A DNA stretch of 64,000 nucleotides from NCBI RefSeq assembly GCF_029633965.1, contig NZ_CP091277.1, positions 803,940 through 867,939 of the forward strand, given 5' to 3'. This document shows, in pieces, positions 1 through 8,334 of this stretch (within the stretch, counting starts at the first letter, position 1; each line of letters opens with the position of its first letter). Both the position numbers and the translations under genes were made by a program. The notes below the pieces were generated by a model. The model had not been told where the DNA came from. It made no database searches and was given only the letters and a program-made list of their open reading frames with translations. Origin of the DNA: Methanogenium sp. S4BF (GTDB lineage: Archaea > Halobacteriota > Methanomicrobia > Methanomicrobiales > Methanomicrobiaceae).

Positions 1-354
1 CACCCGCCCGCCGTTCATCTGAACCATCAGGTCAGCGACACTGGATGTCCCCGCGATATAAATTTCATTATTCAGGTCCTGCTGGAGCGTGTAGATGTAC
101 TCGATGACATCAATGTCGGTGATGTCATTTCCTTCAACGATGATGATGACAGCCGATGTGCTGAATATGTCCAGATACTCGTTCAGCACGGCGCCCTGAG
201 GGGTCTCGATATCCACATAGGTCTCGATGCCGGTCTCCATGGAGAGATTGGTGGCGCCATAGAGTGAGACCAGAACAAGCAGGATAACGGCCGCTGCGAC
301 CGCCCAGGGTGTCGTGTCAATGATATCTGCAAGTATCGTGAATGGCGAGCGCAG
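1..354 (-). CDS. RND/MMPL-superfamily exporter, N-terminal fragment
   Basis: The gene runs off the left edge, so only about 118 N-terminal residues are present. After a short cytoplasmic start there is one hydrophobic helix (residues around 18-35, rich in A, V, I and L), then an extracytoplasmic stretch containing METGIETYVD and a segment reading VIIIVEGNDITDIDVIEYI. This order is typical of archaeal HAE3-type RND exporters (MMPL superfamily), which carry hydrophobic or lipid-like substrates across the membrane. No ATG, GTG or TTG fits. The best ribosome-binding site (AGGGGGA) stands six bases before a CTG at 352-354, which I take as a tentative start. Substrate unknown. Confidence 0.65.
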   Translation of the reverse strand, partial: MRSPFTILADIIDTTPWAVAAAVILLVLVSLYGATNLSMETGIETYVDIETPQGAVLNEYLDIFSTSAVIIIVEGNDITDIDVIEYIYTLQQDLNNEIYIAGTSSVADLMVQMNGGRV

Positions 355-784
355 TTTGGTTCCCCCTGATAGTGATAGATTGCAGTGGGAGATAAAAATG
401 ATGGGAGGTCTGGAGGTTGTGGTGCTGATAAGGGCAGATGATAATGCGACTGGTTCTGTTCATCGCATTCTTACGACCGGAGAGAGGTGAATGGATAAGG
501 GCAGCGGGCTGTTGGTATTGGTGCATTGCAGGCATCGGATGCATAAAGAGGAACATACGCACCGGTACCATTGAGTAACAAGGACTCTCTGTGGTGTGTG
601 GAATGGAATCCTGCATGATAGACAATAGCATGAGCAGGCCGCAGAGCGTGTAGTAGAATTGAACTTTTTTGAGAGATTCGTTCAGGTATACCCGAACTAC
701 CTGGGGGATAAGATACGAATTGTGACCCCGGGACAGGATTGGTTCCGGGACGATTCGTATGCCCATTATGGTAACGGCAGGCAT

Positions 785-1190
785 ACGGGAGATAGGAATT
801 GCAACAGAAGTTCCACTCTTCCACCTCATTTCCACCCGGATCCGGCAAAAAGTGGAAACATAAACAAGGTGCATTTTGCTGATAATTTAGGAAAATAGGA
901 CAATATAAAAGATATATGTACAGATAGAACAGGAGTTTTCCACCACATTCTGATATCATTCAGCGATCCCGTTTCCTGTAAGGATGGTCGTGGTGGTATG
1001 TGTGATCCCGCGGAGAGTGGAACTGAAATAGAAATAACGCCAATTTACAGTCAGATTTCAAATCCATCAACATAATCGACCCGGAATGAGTGGAAAACAA
1101 AGTGGAACATAGTGGAAATGGGTGGAACGGTGGGAATGAAAAAGGCAGGGACCACATTTCCCCTGCCCAACATCCTCGATCACCGTTGAG
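785..1190 (-). repeat. Iteron-like dispersed repeat, copy 1
   Basis: This stretch is similar along its whole length to 30290-30690 read on the other strand. It carries about ten TTCCAC/GTGGAA units. Near 811-858 are TTCCAC copies, including TTTCCAC at 829-835 facing GTGGAAA at 852-858 with 16 bases between. TTTCCAC is also at 937-943, and GTGGAA at 1017, 1090, 1102, 1112 and 1122. An AT-rich block (about 895-930) lies inside. Short strings such as GATCACACATACC, CGCTGAATGATATC and TGTACATATATCT are conserved between the copies. I see no coding signal. The layout resembles an archaeal origin with ORB-like boxes, but no orc1/cdc6 gene is in the window. Confidence 0.75.
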
Positions 1191-1371
1191 GCGTAGGCCG
1201 ACGGGAAACCTGAACTGGCCTGAAAACAGCCTGATGAATACCAGAAACAGAGGTAGCCTCCATCCCCTGTTTTTGATGTGGTTTGCAGAGATTCCCAATT
1301 CAGACAGAAGATGATTTATTTCCGTTCTGTTTTATCGTGATCTTCCTGAAATAATTACTCCTGTCGCATTC

Positions 1372-1707
1372 TCACGGCTCCGACATCTCTTTTACCACTA
1401 TCTGCAGTTCGGGTATTTTGTTACGGATGATGTCCCATATAATTTCATTATGCACTCCAAAATATGCATGAATGAGGATATCCCGCAGTCCTGCAACCTT
1501 CCTCCATGATATATCCGGATGCTCTTCTTTTTGGGACACGGGAATGAGTTTAACAGCTTCCCCGATAACCATGAGGTTTCGTATCACCGCATCCTGCACA
1601 AGATCATTTTCCCTGAAATCTTCATAGGACATCCCATGTGTATACCGCTGTATTCTTTCAACGGATTCCAGAATGTCGTGGAGATAGAGGCTATAATCCC
1701 GGGGCAT
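1372..1707 (-). CDS. hepT: HepT-like HEPN ribonuclease toxin (DUF86)
   Basis: The 111-residue product is an all-helical HEPN protein of the DUF86/HepT family. The catalytic RX4HXY motif of the toxin RNase is present as R75-DILI-H80-A-Y82. HepT proteins are RNases that are silenced by their nucleotidyltransferase partner MntA, which AMPylates the Tyr of this motif. The mntA gene lies immediately upstream on the same strand and overlaps this start by 17 bases, the usual pair layout. The start is well placed: residues MPRDYSLYLHDILESVERI match the family N terminus. The gene looks intact and at full length. Activity and target are inferred from the family only. Confidence 0.85.
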   Translation of the reverse strand: MPRDYSLYLHDILESVERIQRYTHGMSYEDFRENDLVQDAVIRNLMVIGEAVKLIPVSQKEEHPDISWRKVAGLRDILIHAYFGVHNEIIWDIIRNKIPELQIVVKEMSEP

Positions 1708-1993
1708 ACCTGACGCTCCGAAGGATATATGGTCTGAGACCCGTTTTTATCGCATCACGGTCAACAAGGTCTACTTTTCTTCTGAAGAGATCTTCAAGGA
1801 AGAATTTGAGGTCCATATATGAGTCAAAAGAACGCCTCCCCTCATCAAATTCGACCAGAATATCAATATCGCTATCTTCCCGTGCCTCATCACGAACAAA
1901 GGAACCGAACAGTCCAATTCGCCGAACCCCAAGGTCTCTGATCCGCATCTCGTTTCCAGCCAGCTCTCTAAGGATATTCTCTGCTGTGAGCAT
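1691..1993 (-). CDS. mntA: MntA-like minimal nucleotidyltransferase antitoxin
   Basis: The 100-residue protein is a minimal nucleotidyltransferase of the polymerase-beta fold. The active-site pattern GSX10DXD is intact (G30, S31, D42, D44). Its partner HepT is encoded just downstream with overlapping ends. In characterised pairs MntA transfers AMP to a tyrosine of HepT and so neutralises it. The gene appears complete, and the second half (DLKFFLEDLFRRKVDLVDRD) matches the family's third carboxylate region. The pair sits in accessory DNA beside decayed genes, fitting the mobile habit of such modules. Confidence 0.85.
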   Translation of the reverse strand: MLTAENILRELAGNEMRIRDLGVRRIGLFGSFVRDEAREDSDIDILVEFDEGRRSFDSYMDLKFFLEDLFRRKVDLVDRDAIKTGLRPYILRSVRYAPGL

Positions 1994-2405
1994 ATTGACC
2001 TTTCATATTCATCTTAATCCCCATTTTTGATAACGCTTTTCCCGATTTTGATTGTCTCTTTTCGATCCAGTGCCTGTCTCGTGCATGTTAAATAATTATC
2101 CAATGCTGATTTCACTCCCACTCACCACAGAGTGAGAGTGTGAATAAAGTTCTGTAAAAGAGATATCCCTCCTATCCACACATGAACATCTATCTCCCTT
2201 CGACAATGTTGGATACGGGTCATCTTCTTTTTTGTATAACTTTTCTGATACTATCACCATTTCCACGAATATCATTTCAAACATTTACGGACTCTTCAGC
2301 CACGATACACTGATACCTGCCTGAAATTGCACAGATTAAATGATGGAATAATTGGATTATGTGACGAATTTTTTCTGTAGATGAGGAGCATAATCAATAC
2401 GTCAC
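1994..2405. other. Gap without recognised gene
   Basis: This stretch separates the toxin-antitoxin pair from the broken TIM-barrel gene. It is AT-rich, and the short open frames in it have no family resemblance and poor codon texture. Upstream of mntA (about 2000-2035) are AT-rich bases that could hold its promoter, but I cannot point to a convincing BRE/TATA. Nothing else seen. Confidence 0.5.
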
Positions 2406-3288
2406 TTATACCCCCTTCACCGCCGGTCCCCGACAATACGAATACAATGTGAAGAAGTTCTCCATTGTATGGATCTCAGGGTTGATGAATATGGGATGAT
2501 CGATGGTTCTCATCCATTCACGGAAATATGCCCAGAACGCCGGGACATCTGCTTCATTGAAAGGCTGGTGCTTCAGGTGAACATGCAGCCCTTTCACCGC
2601 TCCTGTTGGGACAGCGTCGAATGAAACCCGGTATTCCTCTTTTTTCTGTTTGTCTGCTGTCCGGATGCCTGATATATCAACAACAAATCCACAGGATTCC
2701 ACCAGATCGGGATTCGTTACCTCAAGCAATTCACCAATCTCTGCAAGATGGACACCGGAATGAACACGTGATACCATAAGGTTTCCAGCACAATATCCGG
2801 CATCTGCCCGGTACGTTCTTCAAAGACATTTCTGAGAATGTTCATTGCGAGAACATAATAGCCGGCAGTGCTCTTTGGCGAACCGGGATGGATCTCGATG
2901 GTGTACGGGACTTTCCCAAGGTGTTCGGAAATTTCGGTAAGCATCCGGGCATATGCTTCGACCCACGTCCGGTCGTACCATTTGAGATATGCAGGAGTGT
3001 TGCCGCTTCCGGTGCTATCAAATCCCGGATCGGTGTGGAGGATATATTTCAAATCATCCGGGAGGACTGACCCTCTGGTATAAAGGAGGGAAAGTGAGTC
3101 TGTGGTCAGCAGTTCGCCATATGACTGCCCGGTCAAATCTTTTTCGGTGTAAGTATGGATAAACGGTGCAGGCACCTCAATATAGCGGCAATTATGCTGT
3201 TTTGCAAATCCCAGCGTTCAGCAAGACCGACCCGGTTTCCGGCATGCAGGATATTGGGGAAGACATAATCAATGGTATTGACGGACAT
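2406..3288 (-). pseudogene. TIM-barrel (xylose-isomerase-like) protein, two frameshifts
   Basis: Three pieces in different frames join into one protein of about 290 residues. Piece one starts at ATG 3288 (MSVNTIDYVFPNILHAG...GLAER). A frameshift near 3224 leads to GFAKQHNCRYIEVPAPF, which continues as a long open frame to about 2777. A second frameshift near 2770-2777 leads to RVHSGVHLAEIGELLEV and on to the stop at 2406. The text resembles the sugar-phosphate isomerase / endonuclease IV-like TIM-barrel superfamily: IEVPAPF, TIEIHPGSP, VVDISGIR and GLHVHLKH look like strand ends with metal or sugar ligands. Two independent frameshifts mean it is probably dead, unless both are sequencing errors. 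No partner genes are adjacent. Confidence 0.7.
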
Positions 3289-3895
3289 AATCCGTTGGAT
3301 TCAGGAAAGATGAGTGTTTTGGATTGAATGGAGACTATTCAGGTTGCTGAGGGACTCTGGGATCATTGGTATCACGGATTTTATGAGCTGTTGTATGATC
3401 CTACTACGGTGAGCGGTAACAGTATACAACGTGTGGTATATCTGAAGTTTTTCAGGGAATTTTTTATGGTATACTCGAAGTCTGGAAGAAATGATCCGAA
3501 TTGTGACCTCCGATACGCTGAAAAGTCCACTAGGGATTGCATTCGTGGCAAAGAGAAGCTCCCGCCACACTAAGAGATCCTTTGACTGAGTATCTATCAG
3601 TATGGTATGGTATGGAATAAACCCAATTGTCGGGTCCCGTGATATGATGATCCCTGCAAACAGGTGCTTTACGGTGGAAAAACCCATACGGCGGGAATAT
3701 CAGCATGCCCCTTGCGTTCACATGAATCAAGGCATGCATCAGGGCGGGCATGCATCCGGTTTTTCATTTTCGGAAATGCCTGAAAATCGACATTTCGCAC
3801 GTATACGAACAAAAATTAACCAAAATTATCCGAAATTTACCGATAATAACCAAAATTATCCGAAATTTACCGAAATAATCCAAATGCCAATATCA
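3289..3895. other. Gap without recognised gene; holds a short tandem repeat
   Basis: Several frames of 70-130 codons are open here on both strands, but none matches a family I know and they overlap each other. The right end (3817-3873) carries a two-unit tandem repeat, listed separately. The stretch may be old mobile-element debris, since frameshifted genes lie on both sides of this part of the window, but I see no terminal repeats. Confidence 0.4.
3817..3873. repeat. Two-unit tandem repeat, 30-base period
   Basis: A 27-base unit beginning TAACCAAAATTATCC and ending TTTACCGA occurs at 3817-3843 and again at 3847-3873, identical in both copies and separated by three bases. A partial, diverged third unit may follow (AATAATCCAAAT). 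It lies just past the stop codon of hflX. Two units are too few for a CRISPR and the spacer is too short. Confidence 0.8.
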
Positions 3896-5143
3896 TCAGG
3901 AAGACACGGCGAAAGGCTTCACCTTTTGAATGATCTCATCCCGTGCTTCTATTTCCATGAGAATGGAATCCCCATACTCGATTGAGTGCACAATGCCTTC
4001 ATCATACAGCCACGATACCATGGATATACTCTCTTTAGAGAGCGGGATGGATATCCTGCACTGTTCCCACGGAGGAAGCATCTCAAAGAGAAGTTGTTTC
4101 AGTTCGGTAAGACCCTCTCCTGATTGTGCAGATATCATGACAGGAGCAGGAGCAAGATCACGAATCAGTTCCCGTTTTTCCTGCAGTTCTTCATCAGGAA
4201 GAAGATCGGCCTTATTAAGAGCAGTAACTATCACAGCACCCTCTGTTCTCTTCCAGAAGATATCATGGCTGACAGCCAGTTTTTGTCGTATAATATCCAC
4301 CGGATCACTCATATCCACCACAAGAAGAATGACATCAGCCAGGAATATCTCATCAAGCGTTGACCGGAAAGCATCCACCATAAAGTGTGGGAGGTCTTCA
4401 ATAAATCCCACCGTATCTGTCAGAAGCATTTTTCTATTATGTACGGTGAGAGCACGTGTTGTAGGAGAGAGTGTCGTAAAGAGCATGTCCCTGACCACTG
4501 TCTCTTCCTCTACAAGTGACTGGAAAAGAGTACTTTTTCCCGCATTCGTATACCCAGCCAGAGCTACAAGGGAGAATCCCCTTTCATGCCTGAAAATGCG
4601 TTGTGACTCGCTCCCAATTCCCTCCTGAAGAAGTTCGGCCCTTATGCGTGCTATTCTACCCTTTATATCCTGCTCACAAGAATCATCATAGCCACCAAGA
4701 CCCATAAACCCCTGCCGTTCCTTCTTTTTTACCAGGAAATTGAGAGCCCGTATTTTCGGAAGCTCATATTGTAATCTCGCAAGCTCCACCTGCAGTTTTG
4801 CACGCCTTGTAGTGGCTCTTGCAGCAAATATCTCAAGGATAAGCTGGAATCGGTCTATTACTTCACATTTGCACATCTCAGAGATATTATAGATCTGCGG
4901 CATTGACAGCGGGTTGTTAAAAATTACTTTTTCAGCATCCAGAGATTCCACAAGCTCCGCAAGCTCATCCACCTTACCGCGACCTATCTGGTACTTCCGG
5001 TCAGGATATCTTGTTTGCACAAATGTGCCAACAACCACATAATCAGCAGCATGTGCTAACTCTTTGAGCTCCGAGAGCTTCCGCGAATTTGTAGCAGGAT
5101 CAGCATTCTGATCATTTCGCTGGACAACAATAATTTTTTTCAT
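3896..5143 (-). CDS. hflX: HflX-family ribosome-associated GTPase
   Basis: The 415-residue protein matches the HflX family. An N-terminal HflX domain and a helical linker rich in R and K (about 110-180) are followed by a TRAFAC GTPase domain. P-loop GYTNAGKST lies at about 197-205, G3 DTVGF at 243-247, G4 NKAD at 310-313 and G5 SAQSGEGL near 338. The family binds the large ribosomal subunit and splits or rescues stalled ribosomes. All GTPase motifs are intact and the length is normal for archaeal members. The gene stands alone between decayed DNA on both sides; there is no operon partner. Confidence 0.92.
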   Translation of the reverse strand: MKKIIVVQRNDQNADPATNSRKLSELKELAHAADYVVVGTFVQTRYPDRKYQIGRGKVDELAELVESLDAEKVIFNNPLSMPQIYNISEMCKCEVIDRFQLILEIFAARATTRRAKLQVELARLQYELPKIRALNFLVKKKERQGFMGLGGYDDSCEQDIKGRIARIRAELLQEGIGSESQRIFRHERGFSLVALAGYTNAGKSTLFQSLVEEETVVRDMLFTTLSPTTRALTVHNRKMLLTDTVGFIEDLPHFMVDAFRSTLDEIFLADVILLVVDMSDPVDIIRQKLAVSHDIFWKRTEGAVIVTALNKADLLPDEELQEKRELIRDLAPAPVMISAQSGEGLTELKQLLFEMLPPWEQCRISIPLSKESISMVSWLYDEGIVHSIEYGDSILMEIEARDEIIQKVKPFAVSS

Positions 5144-5232
5144 AGTAGAGCCATGGACGTGATCATTTTGTACAAATTCTGTTTCGAATGTCCGTTTAAT
5201 TCTCCATCAATAATGCCATTCATACGTCATTA

Positions 5233-5805
5233 TCAACGTCGGGTTACTTTTCCCCAAGTATGCCATAATATTTTACCACAATTATAATTATACTTCCCTA
5301 TGAATACACCACAAACCGGTGGGACTCCCCCGGCCTTCTGACGTTCTTTCATACGGCAGCACTCACCTCTGTTATTCACCGTTGTGCAGTGATGCAAAAC
5401 CCTGTTTAAAAATTGCCGAAGCAGTGTTTTGACGGCATCCGAAATATTCCGCCACACTGGCTGTATATGACTTATTGGGGGTGCAGGCTGCGTGGACCGT
5501 TTCTCATACCGGGTGCAAATCAGCTGAAAGAAACAGTATACAGCATCGGAATCGAACGGCAGATACCCAATCCATATCGACAATCAACAATTGCCATGTG
5601 GAGATAAAGAGAATTCAGATACCCCTGTATTCTGCCCTGATTGTATGCGTTGAGCCGTTTTTCAGTCAGGATGGACGCATTGATGAAATATATCTGCACT
5701 CCTGCGTGATTGGCTGCCATTCCCAGGGCACCAGCAGGATGCGTCTTTCCCACCCCACCATTGCCTTGTGTGGGTGGTATTCCTTTTTACCAGATTGGTT
5801 TGCAT
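5233..5805 (-). pseudogene. istB: IS21-family IstB helper ATPase, decayed remnant
   Basis: Fragments of an IstB ATPase can be followed on the minus strand in shifting frames. From about 5800 to 5600 one reads GNGGVGKTH (Walker A), then ALGMAANHAGVQIYF and a helical stretch. From about 5583 another frame gives IGYLPFDSDAVYCFFQLI followed by TRYEKRST, the conserved region just after Walker B. Further on comes LNRVLHHCTTVNNRGE followed by RMKERQKAGG, the IstB C terminus. The middle is scrambled and the N terminus is missing. IstB assists the IS21 transposase IstA, and no IstA remnant or terminal inverted repeat is evident. This is an old, inactive insertion. Confidence 0.75.
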
Positions 5806-6019
5806 ACTGCCTCATTTTCCGGAATGAAAAAATATGATCATGCCTTTCAATGAGTCATTTCTCTCACAAAAATAGTTGCAAAATCGTAAGATACCAATTT
5901 TTTTCCCCGAGATTGTGGTCAGGTGGTATGATTCGAACCTGCGATATTCCAAACCAGGTTCAAAGCTCCACGCTCGAAAACGCAAAAACGACACGAAAAC
6001 AACCCAAAAAAGAACCGAA

Positions 6020-6104
6020 TGCGAGGGAAGGGATTCGAACCCTCGAACATCTACATGACTAGGCCCTGAACCTAGCGCCTTTGACCTGGCTCGGCAACCC
6101 TCGC
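6020..6104 (-). tRNA. tRNA-Leu (CAG)
   Basis: Read on the minus strand the gene starts GCGAGGG at 6104 and ends CCCTCGC at 6021, followed by discriminator A at 6020. The T arm contains GGTTCGAATCC, and the anticodon loop TTCAGGG gives CAG. The long variable arm (about 14 bases) marks a class II tRNA, so leucine fits. No CCA is encoded. The acceptor stem pairs over seven bases. No intron is apparent. Confidence 0.95.
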
Positions 6105-6200
6105 GCCTGATGCTATTCGTTGTTCAACAAAATAAAGATGTGTATTTGAGATTCCTTTTTCCCTTCGTCGGGCAGTGATTTTCGGAATGGGGGGAAATGA

Positions 6201-6291
6201 TTTTGGGTAAATTTTGGATAGGTTTTGGATAGGATTTGGAAACTATCCGGGTTACGATTTGGAGTTTGATTTGGAGTTTGATTTGGCGTCC
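6201..6291. repeat. Short direct repeats after the acyl-CoA synthetase gene
   Basis: Immediately downstream of the stop codon at 6292 lies a T/G-rich stretch made of short direct repeats. TTTTGGATAGG occurs twice with a partial third unit, and GATTTGGAGTTT occurs twice followed by GATTTGGCG. No gene is visible. It may act in transcription termination or be replication slippage next to the repetitive 3' end of the gene. Confidence 0.6.
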
Positions 6292-8322
6292 TTACTTCCC
6301 GGTCTTTTCCTCAGGTTTCCCATCTTTCCTGCTCTCAGCCATGGCCGGTGCCGTTGATGGTGCGGTTTCGCTGCCTTTCTTACTTCCGGTCTTGCTTTCA
6401 GCTTTGCTCTCTTTTTTGCCTTCAGCTTTTACGCCGGTATTGATCTCAGCCTTCATCTCAGCCTTACTCTCAACCTTCACCTCGCCCCTGGCCTCTTTCC
6501 TGTTCTCCGTCTTCTCAATCTCCCGCTGCTTCAGCTCCTTCCTCTTTATTTTCCCGGAGATCGTCTTCGGCAGACTGTCCACGAATTCGATGGCCCGCGG
6601 ATACTTATACGGGGCAGTCACCTGTTTGACATACTTCTGGATATCGCGGATAAGGGCCTCCGATGGCGTATATCCGGGTGAGAGCACGATAAACGCCTTC
6701 ACCACCTGGCCGCGGATGACATCCGGTGTGCCGACGACCGCTGCCTCCTGCACAGCAGGGTGCTCAATCAGTGCGCTCTCCACCTCGAACGGGCCGATGC
6801 GGTATCCGGACGCCTTTATGACATCATCGTCCCGGCCGACAAACCAGAAATACCCGTCCTCATCCTTGTATCCCTTGTCGCCGGTGTAGTAATAGCCCTC
6901 GGAGAACGAGCGGGCATTCTCCTCCGGATTGTTCACATACTCCCTGAAGAGGCCGACGGGCCGCGGGTCTGTCTTAATGGCGATATGCCCTTCCTCGTGC
7001 AGGGGCGCAGGTTTACCCTCGTCATTCAGGATTTCAATCTGCCATCCCGGCGCAGGCTTGCCCATGGACCCGAACTTCGGCTTCATGCAGGGGAAGGTGC
7101 CGATGCAGAGCACCGTCTCGGTCTGGCCGTATCCCTCATAAATCGTGAGATCGGTCGCCTCCTTCCAGACCTTTATGACCTCGGGGTTGAGCGGCTCGCC
7201 CGCACTGCAGCAGTGCCTCAGTTCATTGAAGTCATACTTTTCGAGGTCTGCGAGAATCAGCATCCGGTAGATGGTCGGCGGGACACAGAAGGTGGTGACG
7301 CCATACTTCTCGATGATCGGCAGCAGTTCGGTCGCATTGAACTTGCCCCGGATGTCATAGACCATGATGGCCGCACCCTCATTCCACTGGCCGAAGAGTT
7401 TTCCCCACGTGCTCTTTCCCCACCCGGTGTCTGCCACCGTGAAATGGAGGTCTGTGCTCCTGACATCATGCCAGAACCGCCCGGTGACGATATGGCCCAG
7501 CGCATAACTGTGGTCATGCAGCACCATTTTCGGCTCCCCGGTGGTGCCTGATGTGAAGAAGATCAGCATCGGGTCGGTGGCTTTCGTCCGCACCATCCCG
7601 TGGAACGCCACCAGTTTGCTGGAGACCGGCGCCGGATAGGCCAGCTCGACCGGGTAGCTAATCCAGCCCTCGCGTTCGTCGTCCACGATGAATTTCGACA
7701 CCAGAGACGGGCACTCATCAAAGATCGCATCCACCTTATGCGCATTCTCTGCATTGGTGATGACCATCTTGATGTCAGCAGCATTAATCCGGTATTTTAA
7801 GTCCTGTTCGGTGAGCATCGTCGGCGCCGGGCAATAGACCACACCCATCTTGATCATGCCGAGGACAAAGAACCACCATTCCGGGACACGCGGCAGCATA
7901 ATCAGGACCCGCTCCCCCTTCGCCGGGCCGTATTTGATGAGCATGTTGGCCACCTGATTGGAGAGGCGCGAGAGATCGCGGAAGGTGTATTTCATCTCCC
8001 TGCCCTTCTGGTCGACCCAGATCATCGCAAGTTTGTTGCGGTCCCGCCTGGCCCATGCATCGATGACGTCGAAGCTGAAGTTGTAATACTCCGGCACATC
8101 GATGGCAAACGACCGGTAGGCCTCATCGTAATCCACCATATTGTGCCGGGCGGCATCGCCGTTCTCATCTATTATCTGGGGTGTGCCGCTTCCCATGAGT
8201 TCGGGAAACCGTGTGGTGCAGACCTCAGATATCCAGTCTGAACGGGATATACCCAGATTTTTCGTCTCTTTGTCGATCTTTTGTACCAGATCGTCATCCA
8301 TCGAAATAGAATAGCGCACCAT
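6292..8322 (-). CDS. Ribbon-helix-helix domain fused to acyl-CoA synthetase (MacS-like)
   Basis: The product has about 676 residues in three parts. Residues 1-45 (VRYSISMDDDLVQKI, then LGISRSDWISE) read as a CopG-type ribbon-helix-helix DNA-binding domain. Next comes a full AMP-forming acyl-CoA synthetase of about 545 residues with TSGTTGEPKM (ATP loop), YEGYGQTE, YYTGDKG and the catalytic-lysine motif PKTISGKIKR. It ends in a 73-residue tail rich in K, E and A. The enzyme core resembles archaeal medium-chain/branched acyl-CoA synthetases, which make acyl-CoA from acid, ATP and CoA. The family normally lacks both the RHH and the tail. An ATG at 8334 also fits, but a TATA-like box near 8350 puts the transcript start close to ATG 8322. 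It follows a paralogue after a short gap and may control its own promoter. Confidence 0.88.
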   Translation of the reverse strand: MVRYSISMDDDLVQKIDKETKNLGISRSDWISEVCTTRFPELMGSGTPQIIDENGDAARHNMVDYDEAYRSFAIDVPEYYNFSFDVIDAWARRDRNKLAMIWVDQKGREMKYTFRDLSRLSNQVANMLIKYGPAKGERVLIMLPRVPEWWFFVLGMIKMGVVYCPAPTMLTEQDLKYRINAADIKMVITNAENAHKVDAIFDECPSLVSKFIVDDEREGWISYPVELAYPAPVSSKLVAFHGMVRTKATDPMLIFFTSGTTGEPKMVLHDHSYALGHIVTGRFWHDVRSTDLHFTVADTGWGKSTWGKLFGQWNEGAAIMVYDIRGKFNATELLPIIEKYGVTTFCVPPTIYRMLILADLEKYDFNELRHCCSAGEPLNPEVIKVWKEATDLTIYEGYGQTETVLCIGTFPCMKPKFGSMGKPAPGWQIEILNDEGKPAPLHEEGHIAIKTDPRPVGLFREYVNNPEENARSFSEGYYYTGDKGYKDEDGYFWFVGRDDDVIKASGYRIGPFEVESALIEHPAVQEAAVVGTPDVIRGQVVKAFIVLSPGYTPSEALIRDIQKYVKQVTAPYKYPRAIEFVDSLPKTISGKIKRKELKQREIEKTENRKEARGEVKVESKAEMKAEINTGVKAEGKKESKAESKTGSKKGSETAPSTAPAMAESRKDGKPEEKTGK

Positions 8323-8334
8323 TACACCACACAT

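Noticed and set aside
659-898. 79-codon ORF inside iteron-like repeat copy 1
   Set aside because: Its similarity to the matching frame in copy 2 (PAKSGN region) follows from DNA-level conservation of the repeat; the frames diverge elsewhere and no ribosome site is present.
785-1190. Naming this stretch the chromosomal replication origin
   Set aside because: Motif layout is suggestive, but no orc1/cdc6 gene, no skew data and a second copy elsewhere prevent a firm call.
3817-3873. Repeat with regular spacing, possible CRISPR
   Set aside because: Only two units with a three-base gap; no spacers, no leader and no cas genes in the window.
5850-6062. ORFs over the tRNA-Leu region
   Set aside because: They are translations of tRNA or tRNA-like sequence (reading GIRTLEHLHD and similar), a common annotation error.
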